A stretch of DNA of 64,000 bases, taken from the NCBI RefSeq assembly GCF_026241855.1, contig NZ_JAPJDC010000001.1:2666001-2730000 (forward strand), written 5' to 3'. Below, piece by piece: positions 51,155-59,046 of this stretch (position 1 is the first letter of the stretch; each line of letters starts with the position of its first letter). Below the pieces are notes generated by a model, which saw only the letters and a program-made list of their open reading frames with translations, had not been told where the DNA came from and made no database searches. Both the position numbers and the translations under genes were made by a program. The DNA comes from Curtobacterium flaccumfaciens pv. betae (GTDB lineage: Bacteria; Actinomycetota; Actinomycetes; Actinomycetales; Microbacteriaceae).

Positions 51155-51175
51155 CCCCCCCCCCCCCCCCCCCCC
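51155..51175. repeat. 21-base poly-C tract upstream of the APC permease
   Basis: Twenty-one consecutive C residues, ending 33 nt before the permease ATG. Such tracts slip easily in replication; being in a probable promoter/leader it could change promoter spacing or leader structure. Sequencing error in exact length is possible. Confidence 0.9.
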
Positions 51176-51208
51176 TGCACCGTCCCTCCACCCGAAACGG
51201 AACCCGAC

Positions 51209-52615
51209 ATGTCGCAGCAGCACAGTGAGCTCTCCGCACAGCAGCAGCTCGAGGCCTACGGCTACAAGCAGGAGCTCAAGCGCTCCGTCTCCACCACCGA
51301 CCTGCTCATCTACGGCCTGGTCTTCATGGTCCCGATCGCCCCGTGGGCGATCTTCGGGACCGTCTACAACGCCTCCAGCGGCATGGTGCCGCTGGTGTAC
51401 CTCGTCGGCCTCGTCGCGATGATCTTCACCGCCCTGGCCTACGCGCAGATGGCGAAGTCGATCCCCCTCGCCGGCAGCGTGTTCTCGTACGTCGGCCGCG
51501 GCATCCACCCCACCGCCGGGTTCTTCGCCGGCTGGGCGATCCTGCTCGACTACCTGCTCGTCCCGACGCTGCTCTACGTGTTCGCCGCCGAGAGCATGGT
51601 CGGCATCTTCCCGGGCACGCCCCGCTGGCTGTGGGCGCTCGTGTTCGTCGCGATCAACACCGTCATCAACCTGGCCGGGGTGTCCTCGCTCAAGCTCGCG
51701 AACCGCATCTTCCTGCTCATCGAGCTCGTCTTCGTCGCGATCTTCGTCGTCATCGCGATCGTCGCGCTGACCGGCGGCACGATCCCCGACGCATCGTTCG
51801 GTACCGAGCAGATCTGGGACCCCGCCAAGGTGTCGGCGCCGCTCATCGCCTCGGCCCTGTCGATCGCGGTGCTGAGCTTCCTGGGCTTCGACGGCATCTC
51901 GACGCTGTCCGAGGAGTCCACCGGCCGTCGTGGCGGAGCGGGCACGGCGATGATCCTGGCGCTCGTCATCGTGGCGTTCCTGTTCATCCTGCAGACCTGG
52001 CTCGCGTCCGCCCTGGCCGCGGGGCGGGACTCGTTCTCGGACAGCGAGGCCGGCAACGCCTTCTTCACCATCGTCGAGCAGGCATCGTCGAGCGGCTGGG
52101 CCACCGCGTTCTTCGCCGTCAACGTGCTCGCCGTCGGCATCGCGAACGCCATGGCCGCACAGGCCGCGACGAGCCGTCTGCTCTTCTCGATGAGCCGCGA
52201 CCGTCAGCTGCCCGCGTTCCTGCACAAGCTCAACGGGCGCCAGGTGCCGCAGAACGCGATCATCGTCGTCTCGGTGCTCTCCGCGATCCTGGTGCTGTTC
52301 TTCGTCGGGCAGATCGACACGATCTCGTCGCTGGTGAACTTCGGCGCACTGTTCGGCTTCATGCTCCTGCACGTGTCCGTCTTCGTGCACCACGTCGTCA
52401 AGGGGAAGTCGCGCAACTGGCTGCTGCACCTGGTCGTGCCGCTGATCGGGTTCCTGATCATCGGGTACGTCCTGCTCAACGCCGCGGTCGAGGCGAAGGT
52501 CGGCGGGATCATCTGGCTGATCGTCGGCGCGGCCGTGTTCCTGTACTACCGACGCACCGGCCGTTCCACCGAGGTCGGCTCCGAAGCAGAACCGACGACG
52601 GAGGACGCACGATGA
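51209..52615 (+). CDS. APC-family amino acid/amine permease
   Basis: A 468-aa permease with about 12 hydrophobic helices of the amino acid-polyamine-organocation superfamily. LKRSVSTTDLLIYGLVFMVPIAPWAIFG and LAGSVFSYVGRGIHPTAGFFAGW correspond to helices 1-3, and FLGFDGISTLSEES to the conserved helix 6-loop segment. Substrate is probably an amino acid, amine or amide. Preceded by AAACGGAACCCGAC rather than a strong ribosome site. It ends with an ATGA overlap with the formamidase gene. Confidence 0.88.
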   Translation: MSQQHSELSAQQQLEAYGYKQELKRSVSTTDLLIYGLVFMVPIAPWAIFGTVYNASSGMVPLVYLVGLVAMIFTALAYAQMAKSIPLAGSVFSYVGRGIHPTAGFFAGWAILLDYLLVPTLLYVFAAESMVGIFPGTPRWLWALVFVAINTVINLAGVSSLKLANRIFLLIELVFVAIFVVIAIVALTGGTIPDASFGTEQIWDPAKVSAPLIASALSIAVLSFLGFDGISTLSEESTGRRGGAGTAMILALVIVAFLFILQTWLASALAAGRDSFSDSEAGNAFFTIVEQASSSGWATAFFAVNVLAVGIANAMAAQAATSRLLFSMSRDRQLPAFLHKLNGRQVPQNAIIVVSVLSAILVLFFVGQIDTISSLVNFGALFGFMLLHVSVFVHHVVKGKSRNWLLHLVVPLIGFLIIGYVLLNAAVEAKVGGIIWLIVGAAVFLYYRRTGRSTEVGSEAEPTTEDAR

Positions 52616-53541
52616 CCCCGGACCACTTCCTGCCGAACACCCTCGGCCGCACCGGGTTCTCGGCCGACCGGGAGCCCGTGCTGCGGGTCCGCCCCGGCAC
52701 CGGCGAGACCATCGGCTTCGAGACCACCGACGCCGTCTACGCCGAACTCGACCAGCACCACGACATGGCGCTGCTGCAGGCACCGATCAACCCGGTGACC
52801 GGCCCGGTGTTCGTCGAGGGGGCGGAACCCGGCGACACCCTCGTGGTGACGATCCACGCCATCGAGCTGACCACGCACGGGTGGTCGGTGTCCCTCCCCG
52901 GTTCCGGGGCCCTGCAGCACGTGATGGGCGACCGGGTCTTCGCCCGCCGCTGCCCGATCTCGGACGGCTCGGTGCAGGTGTCCGACCGGCACCGGTTCCC
53001 CGTCCGGCCGATGATCGGGTGCATCGGGACGGCCCCGGCCGAGGGCGAGAACTCGACGATCATGCCGGCCCACCCGGAGGGCGGCAACATGGACGTCACC
53101 GAGGCCCGCCCCGGCTCGACGGTGTCCCTGCCCGTCCGGGTCCCCGGCGCACTGCTGTCGATCGGCGACATCCACGCGCTCATGGCCGAGGGCGAGTCGT
53201 CGTTCGTCGCCATCGAGGCCCAGGGCACCGCGATCGTCTCCGTCGACCTAGTCAAGGGCGGTCCGGTGCTCCGCGCACCGCGCATCGAGACCGCCGACGA
53301 CTGGCTGTTCGTCGGCCTCGGCGACCCCGTGCAGGAGAGCGTCCGGCGCGGGTACGAGGATGCCTTCGCGTTCCTGGTCGACGAGCACGGCTGGACCGCC
53401 GAGGACGCCTACGCGGTGCTGAGCGCGGTCGGTGACTCGAAGCTCGGCGGGCCGACCGGCTCCACCGCACCGGACCCGTTGCACCCCTTCGCCGCCGTCG
53501 GTGCGGTCACCCTGCACCGGGTGCCGAAGGCGGTGCTGTGA
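52612..53541 (+). CDS. Acetamidase/formamidase-family protein
   Basis: A 309-aa amidase of the FmdA/AmdA family. Family sequences: VFVEGAEPGDTLVVTIHAIEL near residue 65, PMIGCIGTAPAEGE, HPEGGNMDVTEARPGSTVSLPV with metal ligands, and GDIHALMAEGE. These hydrolyse formamide or small amides to acid and ammonia. Operon with an APC permease suggests uptake of an amide substrate. ATG overlaps the permease stop by 4 nt. A terminator follows. Confidence 0.88.
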   Translation: MTPDHFLPNTLGRTGFSADREPVLRVRPGTGETIGFETTDAVYAELDQHHDMALLQAPINPVTGPVFVEGAEPGDTLVVTIHAIELTTHGWSVSLPGSGALQHVMGDRVFARRCPISDGSVQVSDRHRFPVRPMIGCIGTAPAEGENSTIMPAHPEGGNMDVTEARPGSTVSLPVRVPGALLSIGDIHALMAEGESSFVAIEAQGTAIVSVDLVKGGPVLRAPRIETADDWLFVGLGDPVQESVRRGYEDAFAFLVDEHGWTAEDAYAVLSAVGDSKLGGPTGSTAPDPLHPFAAVGAVTLHRVPKAVL

Positions 53542-53556
53542 GGGTTCGCTGATGCG

Positions 53557-53587
53557 GGTTCCCGGTACGGCAGCCGTGCCGGGAACC
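53557..53587 (+). terminator. Terminator after the formamidase gene
   Basis: GGTTCCCGGTACGG (53557-53570) with CCGTGCCGGGAACC (53574-53587); one G-T pair; 3-nt loop. Confidence 0.8.
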
Positions 53588-53616
53588 TGCACAGGCATGT
53601 GCACGATGATGGGCGC

Positions 53617-54384
53617 ATGCACGACACCATCCGCTACGTCGCGATCGGCGACAGCTTCTCGGAGGGCATCGGCGACGCCGGACCCGCTCCGTTCCCCGGC
53701 TGGACCGGACGACTCGCGAGCGCGATGGCGGGAGCCTCGGACGCCCACGTCTCGTACGCGAACCTCGCCGTCCGCGGCCGACTGCTCGCCGGGGTCCTCG
53801 ACGGCCAGCTCGGGGCCGCCCTCGCGCTCGACCCGGCGCCGACCCTGATCACCTTCTGCGCCGGCGGGAACGACCTGCTGCGCCCGCGCTTCGACGTGGA
53901 CGCGCTGATCGGGCTCGTCGAGGCCGCCGCCGACCGCGTCGAGGCCACCGGGGCCCGCCTGGCGCTCCTCAGCCCGGCCGACCCGAGCGCCCGCCTGCCC
54001 CTCGGCTCCCTGATCAACCGCCGCGGTGACGCCTGGGCCGAAGCACTCGGCACGCTCGCCCGACGCCGTGGTCTGCCGTTCGTCGACGTCTCGCGCGACC
54101 CGCACCTCGGCCGCGCGGAGTTCTGGTCGGACGACCGACTGCACATGAACGCCACCGGGCACCAGCGCGTCGCGGACCTGGCGCTGCACGCGGTCCTCGA
54201 CGGCCCAGCGCCGGTCGAGCCCGCGGACGCCGGTGCCGCCCGGGCCCGCCTGGGCGAGGAACTCCGCTACTACCGCGAGTACGTCCTGCCGTGGGTACAG
54301 CGTCGGATCACCCGCACGTCGTCGGGCGACGGGCGCTCGGCGACCTACCCGACGTGGACGCCGGTGCGCGGTCGGGACGCGTAG
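53617..54384 (+). CDS. SGNH/GDSL-family hydrolase
   Basis: A 255-aa SGNH hydrolase (esterase/lipase). Block I is YVAIGDSFSEGIGD with the catalytic serine, block III is FCAGGNDLLRP, and the catalytic Asp/His are in DDRLHMNATGHQRVAD. No signal peptide, so cytoplasmic. I start at ATG 53617 (MHDTIRY), because the additional upstream residues from ATG 53599 are not family-like. Substrate unknown. Confidence 0.87.
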   Translation: MHDTIRYVAIGDSFSEGIGDAGPAPFPGWTGRLASAMAGASDAHVSYANLAVRGRLLAGVLDGQLGAALALDPAPTLITFCAGGNDLLRPRFDVDALIGLVEAAADRVEATGARLALLSPADPSARLPLGSLINRRGDAWAEALGTLARRRGLPFVDVSRDPHLGRAEFWSDDRLHMNATGHQRVADLALHAVLDGPAPVEPADAGAARARLGEELRYYREYVLPWVQRRITRTSSGDGRSATYPTWTPVRGRDA

Positions 54385-54429
54385 CCAGCGTCAACCCGCG
54401 TCTGCGAGCGTCGGCCTGCCTCGGCCCGC

Positions 54430-54921
54430 TCAGCCCGCGACGTACACGCGGGTGGTGACCCCGCTCAGCGCGTGCGCGAACTCGTCGCCCGCCGCCACGA
54501 AGCCGCCCGCCTCGTACAGCCGCACCGCCCGGTCGTTGTCGCCGAGCACGTGCAGCACCACGCGGGGGTGTCCGGCAGCCCGGGCGTCGTGCACCGCCTC
54601 GGACAGCAGCGACCGTCCGACCCCGCGGGCCTGCACCCCGGGGCGCACCGCGAGCAACGACAGGTAGGCGGCGTCCGACGGGTCCGTCGACCGCCCGGTG
54701 CCGGGTGCCGTCACGAGGACGAAGCCGTCGACCGCACCGTCCGGGCCGGGAGCCACCAACCAGGCGACGTGCTCCGCCGCGAACTTCTGCCGCGCGCGCT
54801 CCCGCACCGCCGGGTCCTCGGCGGCACCGTCGCGGGCGGCCACGGCCGCGGCCCACAGGTCGATGCAGGTGTCGGTCTCGTCCGGGGTCGCAGGACGCAC
54901 GACCACGGACGACTCGATCAC
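54430..54921 (-). CDS. GNAT-family N-acetyltransferase
   Basis: A 163-aa GNAT: VVVRPATPDETDTCIDLW first strand, YLSLLAVRPGVQARGVGRSLLSEAVHDARAAG with the acetyl-CoA-binding Q/RxxGxG/A loop, and DNDRAVRLYEAGGFVAAGDEF near the end. Acceptor unknown. It begins with GTG 54 921, 4 nt after the stop of the flavin monooxygenase-like gene, so the two are likely in one transcript. Confidence 0.85.
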   Translation of the reverse strand: MIESSVVVRPATPDETDTCIDLWAAAVAARDGAAEDPAVRERARQKFAAEHVAWLVAPGPDGAVDGFVLVTAPGTGRSTDPSDAAYLSLLAVRPGVQARGVGRSLLSEAVHDARAAGHPRVVLHVLGDNDRAVRLYEAGGFVAAGDEFAHALSGVTTRVYVAG

Positions 54922-54925
54922 CCGA

Positions 54926-56353
54926 TCAGCCTACGACCGCCCGGCTCCCGATCCTGAACGACGCCCCACGGTGCTCGTCGGGCAGCCGGTCACCGCGGCC
55001 GTGCAGCTTCTGGCGGAGCGACCCCGCCCCGTACTCCTCCGGGTAGGCGCCACGGGCACGGAGCTCCGGGATCACGATTTCGATGACGTCCTCCCACGTG
55101 CCCGGGGTCACCGCGTACGCCAGGTTGAAGCCGTCGACGTCGGTGAGCTCCTGGATCTCCTGCAGCCGGTCGGCGATGGTCGCTCCCCCGCCGACCGCCA
55201 CCGGGCCGAGTCCACCGATCGCCGTCTGCCGCGCCAGGTCGCGGATCGTCCACTTCGACCCGTCCTCCCCCGTCGCCGCCGCGATGTTCGCCGCCGCCGA
55301 CTGGATCGCGTTCGACTCGACGTCACCCAGGGGCTGGTCCGGGTCCCACTGCGACAGGTCGACGCCCATCCAGCCGGAGTTGAGCACCAGCGCACCGAGC
55401 TCCGACGCGTACGACAGGTAGTCCTCGTACTTCGCCTGGGCCAGCTCGTCGGTGGCGTCCGTGATCACGGTGAGCAGCGTGTAGACGCGGGCGGCGTACC
55501 GGTCGCGACCAGCTGCCTCCAGGGCGTCCCGGACCTTCGCGACGGTCGAGGCGAGCTGCTCGAGCGTCGGTGCGCCCACGAAGACCGCTTCCGCGTTCTC
55601 CGCGGCGAAGCGGATGCCGCGCGGTGACGCGCCCGCCTGGTAGATGACGGGCGTGCGCTGCACGGACGGCTCGGACAGGTGGATGCCGGGCACGTCGAAG
55701 TGCGTGCCGTGGTGCTCGATCGGGTGCACCTTCGCCGGGTCCGTGAAGACGCCGGCTTCGCGGTCGGCGACGACGGCGTCGTCCTCCCACGAGCCCTCCC
55801 ACAGCTTGTAGAGGACCTCGAGGTACTCGTCCGCCACGTCGTACCGGTCGTCGTGCGACAGCTGGTCGGTCTGGCCCATGTTCCGTGCGGCACTCGGCAG
55901 GTACCCGGTGACGACGTTCCAGCCGACCCGGCCCTTGGTCAGGTGGTCGAGCGTCGACATGCGTCGGGCGAACGGGTACGGGTGCTCGTACGCGGTGCCG
56001 GCCGTGATGCCGAAGCCCAGGTGCTCGGTCACCGACGCCATCGCCGACACGAGCAGGATCGGGTCGTTCACCGGCACCTGCGACCCGGTGCGGAGCGCGG
56101 CCTCGTTCGAGCCGCCGTACACGTCGTAGGTGCCCAGGACGTCGGCGATGAAGATGCCGTCGAACGCCCCGCGTTCGAGCGTCTTCGCCAGGTCCGTCCA
56201 GTAGGTCAGGTCGCGGTAGTCCCGCGACCGGTCGCGGGGGTGCCGCCACAGTCCGGAGGACTGGTGCGCGACGCAGTTCATGTCGAACGCGTTGAAGCGG
56301 ATCTGCCGGTGCTCGCTGCTGGTGGTCACGGGTCGAGACGCTACGTCGGACAC
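54926..56353 (-). CDS. NtaA/DmoA-type flavin-dependent monooxygenase
   Basis: About 475 aa, the size of the nitrilotriacetate monooxygenase/alkanesulfonate-type FMNH2-dependent enzymes. Conserved runs: IRFNAFDMNCVAHQSSGLWRH at the start, KTLERGAFDGIFIADVLGTY, SMSTLDHLT-like RRMSTLDHLTKGRVGWNVVT, and PVIYQAGASPRGIRFAAENAE. Members cleave C-S or C-N bonds in xenobiotics and sulfur sources. Start may be GTG 56353 or GTG 56329; the latter gives 8 residues before the conserved core. Confidence 0.87.
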   Translation of the reverse strand: MSDVASRPVTTSSEHRQIRFNAFDMNCVAHQSSGLWRHPRDRSRDYRDLTYWTDLAKTLERGAFDGIFIADVLGTYDVYGGSNEAALRTGSQVPVNDPILLVSAMASVTEHLGFGITAGTAYEHPYPFARRMSTLDHLTKGRVGWNVVTGYLPSAARNMGQTDQLSHDDRYDVADEYLEVLYKLWEGSWEDDAVVADREAGVFTDPAKVHPIEHHGTHFDVPGIHLSEPSVQRTPVIYQAGASPRGIRFAAENAEAVFVGAPTLEQLASTVAKVRDALEAAGRDRYAARVYTLLTVITDATDELAQAKYEDYLSYASELGALVLNSGWMGVDLSQWDPDQPLGDVESNAIQSAAANIAAATGEDGSKWTIRDLARQTAIGGLGPVAVGGGATIADRLQEIQELTDVDGFNLAYAVTPGTWEDVIEIVIPELRARGAYPEEYGAGSLRQKLHGRGDRLPDEHRGASFRIGSRAVVG

Positions 56354-56466
56354 CTCGGACCGTCACGGATCGTGACGAAGCGTGACGGTCGGCTCCGGCA
56401 ACGGCCTGGAGGCGCGACCCGCGCCCGCCCCGCCGCCCACGACGGACGCGGGGCCGGCTCCAGGGC

Positions 56467-56841
56467 TCAGGCGCGGTCGTGGAGCGTGACGTGGTAGCCG
56501 TCGGGGTCGGCGAACGTGAACGTCCGACCGAAGGGGCCGTCGATCGGCGCCGAGACGATCCGGTGCCCGTCGGCGACGAGCGCGTCGTGGATCGCCTGCA
56601 CGTCCGTCGCGTGCAGCCAGATCGCGGCGCCGATGCCGGGCTGCGCCACCGCGTCGAGGTCCGTGCCGGGCACCAGGTCGCGCAGGGCGAAGGCGATCGG
56701 CGTGGTCTCGAACACGACGGCGTGCGGCGGGCCCGCCTCGGAGCGGACGAGGCCGAGGCCGAGGTACCGCTCGTAGAACGCCTGCGAAACATCGAGGTCG
56801 CGGGTCTGCAGGGAGATGAAGTCGGGGCCGGTGATGGGCAT
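56467..56841 (-). CDS. VOC-family protein (glyoxalase/bleomycin resistance-like)
   Basis: A 124-aa VOC protein: DFISLQTRDLDVSQAFYERYLGLGL at the start, IWLHATDVQAIHDALVADGHRIVS mid and FTFADPDGYHVTLHDR with a metal/ligand His at the end. AGGAG precedes the ATG. It is divergent from a MarR gene, with paired operators between them, so MarR probably controls it. Substrate unknown, possibly an aldehyde or antibiotic-like ligand. Confidence 0.86.
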   Translation of the reverse strand: MPITGPDFISLQTRDLDVSQAFYERYLGLGLVRSEAGPPHAVVFETTPIAFALRDLVPGTDLDAVAQPGIGAAIWLHATDVQAIHDALVADGHRIVSAPIDGPFGRTFTFADPDGYHVTLHDRA

Positions 56842-56860
56842 GTGGTGCTCCTCGGGTTTG

Positions 56861-56904
56861 TGTCAGTCTTCTGACACAGGACAAGCTATGTCAGACTATT
56901 GACA
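56861..56904. promoter_or_regulatory. Two MarR operators in the VOC/marR divergent promoter
   Basis: TGTCAG-TCTT-CTGACA (56861-56876) and TGTCAGACTATTGACA (56889-56904), 28 bp apart centre to centre. The second touches the ATG of the MarR gene. Classical autoregulation geometry. Confidence 0.72.
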
Positions 56905-57356
56905 TGCGTCAAGACGACACCGGCATCCACCTCGAGACGTCGATCGGCTACCTGCTCAAGGAGACCGCGAGCGCTCTCCGCGCGTCGATGGAGGCCGTAC
57001 TGCGCCCACTCGGCATGACGGTGACGCACTACTCCTGCCTCGAACTGCTCGCACAGCGCCCCGGCCTGTCGAACTCCGAACTCGCGCGGGGCACCTTCGT
57101 CACCCGGCAGTCGATGAACGTGTTGCTGCAGGCCCTGGAGCGGGACGGCTTCGTCACCCGCGCCACCGAGCCGTCGGTCGGCAAGGCGCTCCCCACGCAG
57201 CTCACCGACAGCGGGCGTCGGAGCCTGGCGCAGGCGAGCGCGGCGATCCGCGGCGTCGAACAGCGGATGCTCGCCGATCTGACCGACGACCAGCAGACCG
57301 AGGCCCGCCGGATCCTGCGGAGCATGGTCGCCTCGCTCCGCAGTCAGGCCAGGTAG
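56904..57356 (+). CDS. MarR-family transcriptional regulator
   Basis: A 150-aa MarR regulator: SIGYLLKETASALRASMEAVLRPLGMTVTHYSCLELLAQRPGLSNSELARG with the recognition helix in FVTRQSMNVLLQALERDGFVTRA. The wing is short. It is divergent from a VOC gene with paired palindromes between them, so it likely represses both. Its last 13 bases overlap the end of the convergent kinase gene. Confidence 0.88.
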   Translation: MRQDDTGIHLETSIGYLLKETASALRASMEAVLRPLGMTVTHYSCLELLAQRPGLSNSELARGTFVTRQSMNVLLQALERDGFVTRATEPSVGKALPTQLTDSGRRSLAQASAAIRGVEQRMLADLTDDQQTEARRILRSMVASLRSQAR

Positions 57357-57913
57357 CGCACCGAGGCGGCATCCTTCGGCGCGTAGCGCTCCTCGAAGTC
57401 GCGTTCGTTGGGGACCCACACGTCCCGCCAGAGGGCATCGTGCCGGCGCCCGAGCGCACGATCACGAGCCATGCCCCGACGTGCTGCCGTGTCGAGGTCC
57501 ACGTCACACCAGATGCTGACGTCGAGGTGTGGGAGTGCGTCGGGGTGGAAGAGTCCGATCAGGTCGACGATCAGGACGTCCGTCTGCGGCAGCAGCTCAG
57601 CCGGGCCGAGGGCTCGAACCGACCAGTCGAACCGCTGGAACGCGCTCGCCCGACCGGTCCGGTGCGGTTCGAGCACCGACGACACCAGCCGGGGACGATC
57701 GACGCCGTCCCAGTCGACGGAGCGCCGGTGGGACCGGACGGGGTCGAGGAAGTCGTCGCCGCGGATGCGGACCGCGCCGGGGAGTCCCTCGACGAGCGTG
57801 CGCGTCAGCATCGACTTGCCGGATCCGCAGTACCCGGAGACACCGACGACGATCGGTGCACGGGCCGAGGCACGACGGGACGCGACCAGGTCGATGACGC
57901 CGTCGCGGTCCAT
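57344..57913 (-). CDS. P-loop nucleoside/uridine kinase-like protein
   Basis: A 189-aa P-loop kinase with Walker A GVSGYCGSGKSM (about residues 23-34), VRIRGDDFLDP resembling the substrate-binding DDFY loop of uridine kinases, and VLIVDLIGLFHP as Walker B. It is shorter than Udk and the phosphate acceptor is unknown. ATG 57913 follows a TACGCT hexamer by 6 nt (leaderless). The longer upstream frame is rejected. Divergent from the GNAT at 57967. Confidence 0.78.
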   Translation of the reverse strand: MDRDGVIDLVASRRASARAPIVVGVSGYCGSGKSMLTRTLVEGLPGAVRIRGDDFLDPVRSHRRSVDWDGVDRPRLVSSVLEPHRTGRASAFQRFDWSVRALGPAELLPQTDVLIVDLIGLFHPDALPHLDVSIWCDVDLDTAARRGMARDRALGRRHDALWRDVWVPNERDFEERYAPKDAASVRYLA

Positions 57914-57966
57914 CAGGCAAGCGTACGAGGTCGATGACGGTGCACCGGGGTTCGTAGGCTGAGCGG

Positions 57967-58422
57967 ATGGACGTCGCACTGCGGGACAGCACCACCGAGG
58001 ACCTCGAGTGGCTCGCCGAGCTCCGGGCAGTGGTGCTGCGCGACGACCTGACGCGGCTCGGGGTGTTCGACGAGACGCGCGTCCGACAGCGCCTCCGCGA
58101 CGCGTTCCGGCCGCAGCTGACCCGCGTCGTCGTGGTCGACGGCCGCGACGTCGGGTCGGTCACCGTGCGGGTCGAGGACGACGTCCGCTGGGTCGAGCAC
58201 TTCTACCTCGCACCCGACGTCCAGGGGCACGGAGTCGGGTCGACAGTGCTGCGCGCCGTCCTCGACGAGCCCCACGACGGCCCGACGCGGCTCAACGTGC
58301 TGGTGGGCAGCCCTGCCCGCCGACTCTACGAACGCCACGGCTTCGTGCTCGACACCGACGACGGCGTCGACGTGTTCATGACGCTGCGGGCCGTCGATCG
58401 AGCACCCCACGGAGTGCACTGA
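57967..58422 (+). CDS. GNAT-family N-acetyltransferase
   Basis: A 151-aa GNAT: MDVALRDSTTEDLEWLAELRAVVLRDDL at the N-terminus, VEHFYLAPDVQGHGVGSTVLRAVL with the acetyl-CoA loop, and LVGSPARRLYERHGFVLDTDD at the end. A TAGGCT hexamer (57955-57960) is 6 nt before the ATG, so leaderless. The 3' end overlaps the convergent TetR gene by 47 nt. Acceptor unknown. Confidence 0.86.
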   Translation: MDVALRDSTTEDLEWLAELRAVVLRDDLTRLGVFDETRVRQRLRDAFRPQLTRVVVVDGRDVGSVTVRVEDDVRWVEHFYLAPDVQGHGVGSTVLRAVLDEPHDGPTRLNVLVGSPARRLYERHGFVLDTDDGVDVFMTLRAVDRAPHGVH

Positions 58423-58951
58423 GCTGCTCGTCGACGACGTCGGCCATCCGGCGCTCGGCTGGTCCGGTGAGCCACGACTCGAGGGCCAGGTGGAAGAGCA
58501 TCACGGTCGTCTCGGCGATCACCGCCGCCTCGGACGGATCGAGCCCGCGGTCGACGAAGGCCCCGCGCACCGCGTCCGTCAGGTCCGCACGCTTCCGGGC
58601 GTCGCGCTCCCGCAGTGAGGACTCGGACAGCACCAGCCGCCGCACCGACCCGACCTCACCGTGCCGCCCCTCGAACCGCTCGTCGGCGACGGTGCGGAGG
58701 CCGTGCACCACGATGTCGAGCGGGTCGATCCCGGCCGGCGCGCCCCCGATGGCGGCCCGGGCGAGATCGGGGATCTCGTCGCCGGCGAAGATCACCTCGC
58801 GCTTGTCGGCGAAGTACCGGAAGAAGGTGCGGGTCGTCAGGCCGGCCCGTGCGGTGATCTGCGGCACGGTCGTCGCCTGGTAGCCCTGCTCGGCGAAGAG
58901 CTCGAACGCCGCTCGCTCGAGTCGCCCTCGGGCATCCGGTGACCAACGCAT
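58376..58951 (-). CDS. TetR-family transcriptional regulator
   Basis: A 191-aa TetR repressor: the helix-turn-helix is LERAAFELFAEQGYQATTVPQITARAGLTTRTFFRYFADKREVIFAG (about residues 10-56), followed by a ligand domain. ATG 58951 gives the normal short N-terminus. Divergent from the zinc-free alcohol dehydrogenase-like gene with two identical 17-bp palindromes between them, so it should control that gene and itself. Confidence 0.9.
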   Translation of the reverse strand: MRWSPDARGRLERAAFELFAEQGYQATTVPQITARAGLTTRTFFRYFADKREVIFAGDEIPDLARAAIGGAPAGIDPLDIVVHGLRTVADERFEGRHGEVGSVRRLVLSESSLRERDARKRADLTDAVRGAFVDRGLDPSEAAVIAETTVMLFHLALESWLTGPAERRMADVVDEQLSALRGVLDRRPAAS

Positions 58952-58969
58952 GGGGCAAGAGTACTGGTG

Positions 58970-59016
58970 ATGACACGTCGTGTCATGATTGACTCGGTGA
59001 TGACACGTCGTGTCAT
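58970..59016. promoter_or_regulatory. Two identical TetR operators
   Basis: ATGACACGTCGTGTCAT, a perfect 17-bp palindrome, at 58970-58986 and exactly again at 59000-59016, with centres 30 bp apart, between the TetR gene and the oxidoreductase gene. Confidence 0.82.
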
Positions 59017-59046
59017 GACTCACTTCGAGCAAGAGATCGGGACACC

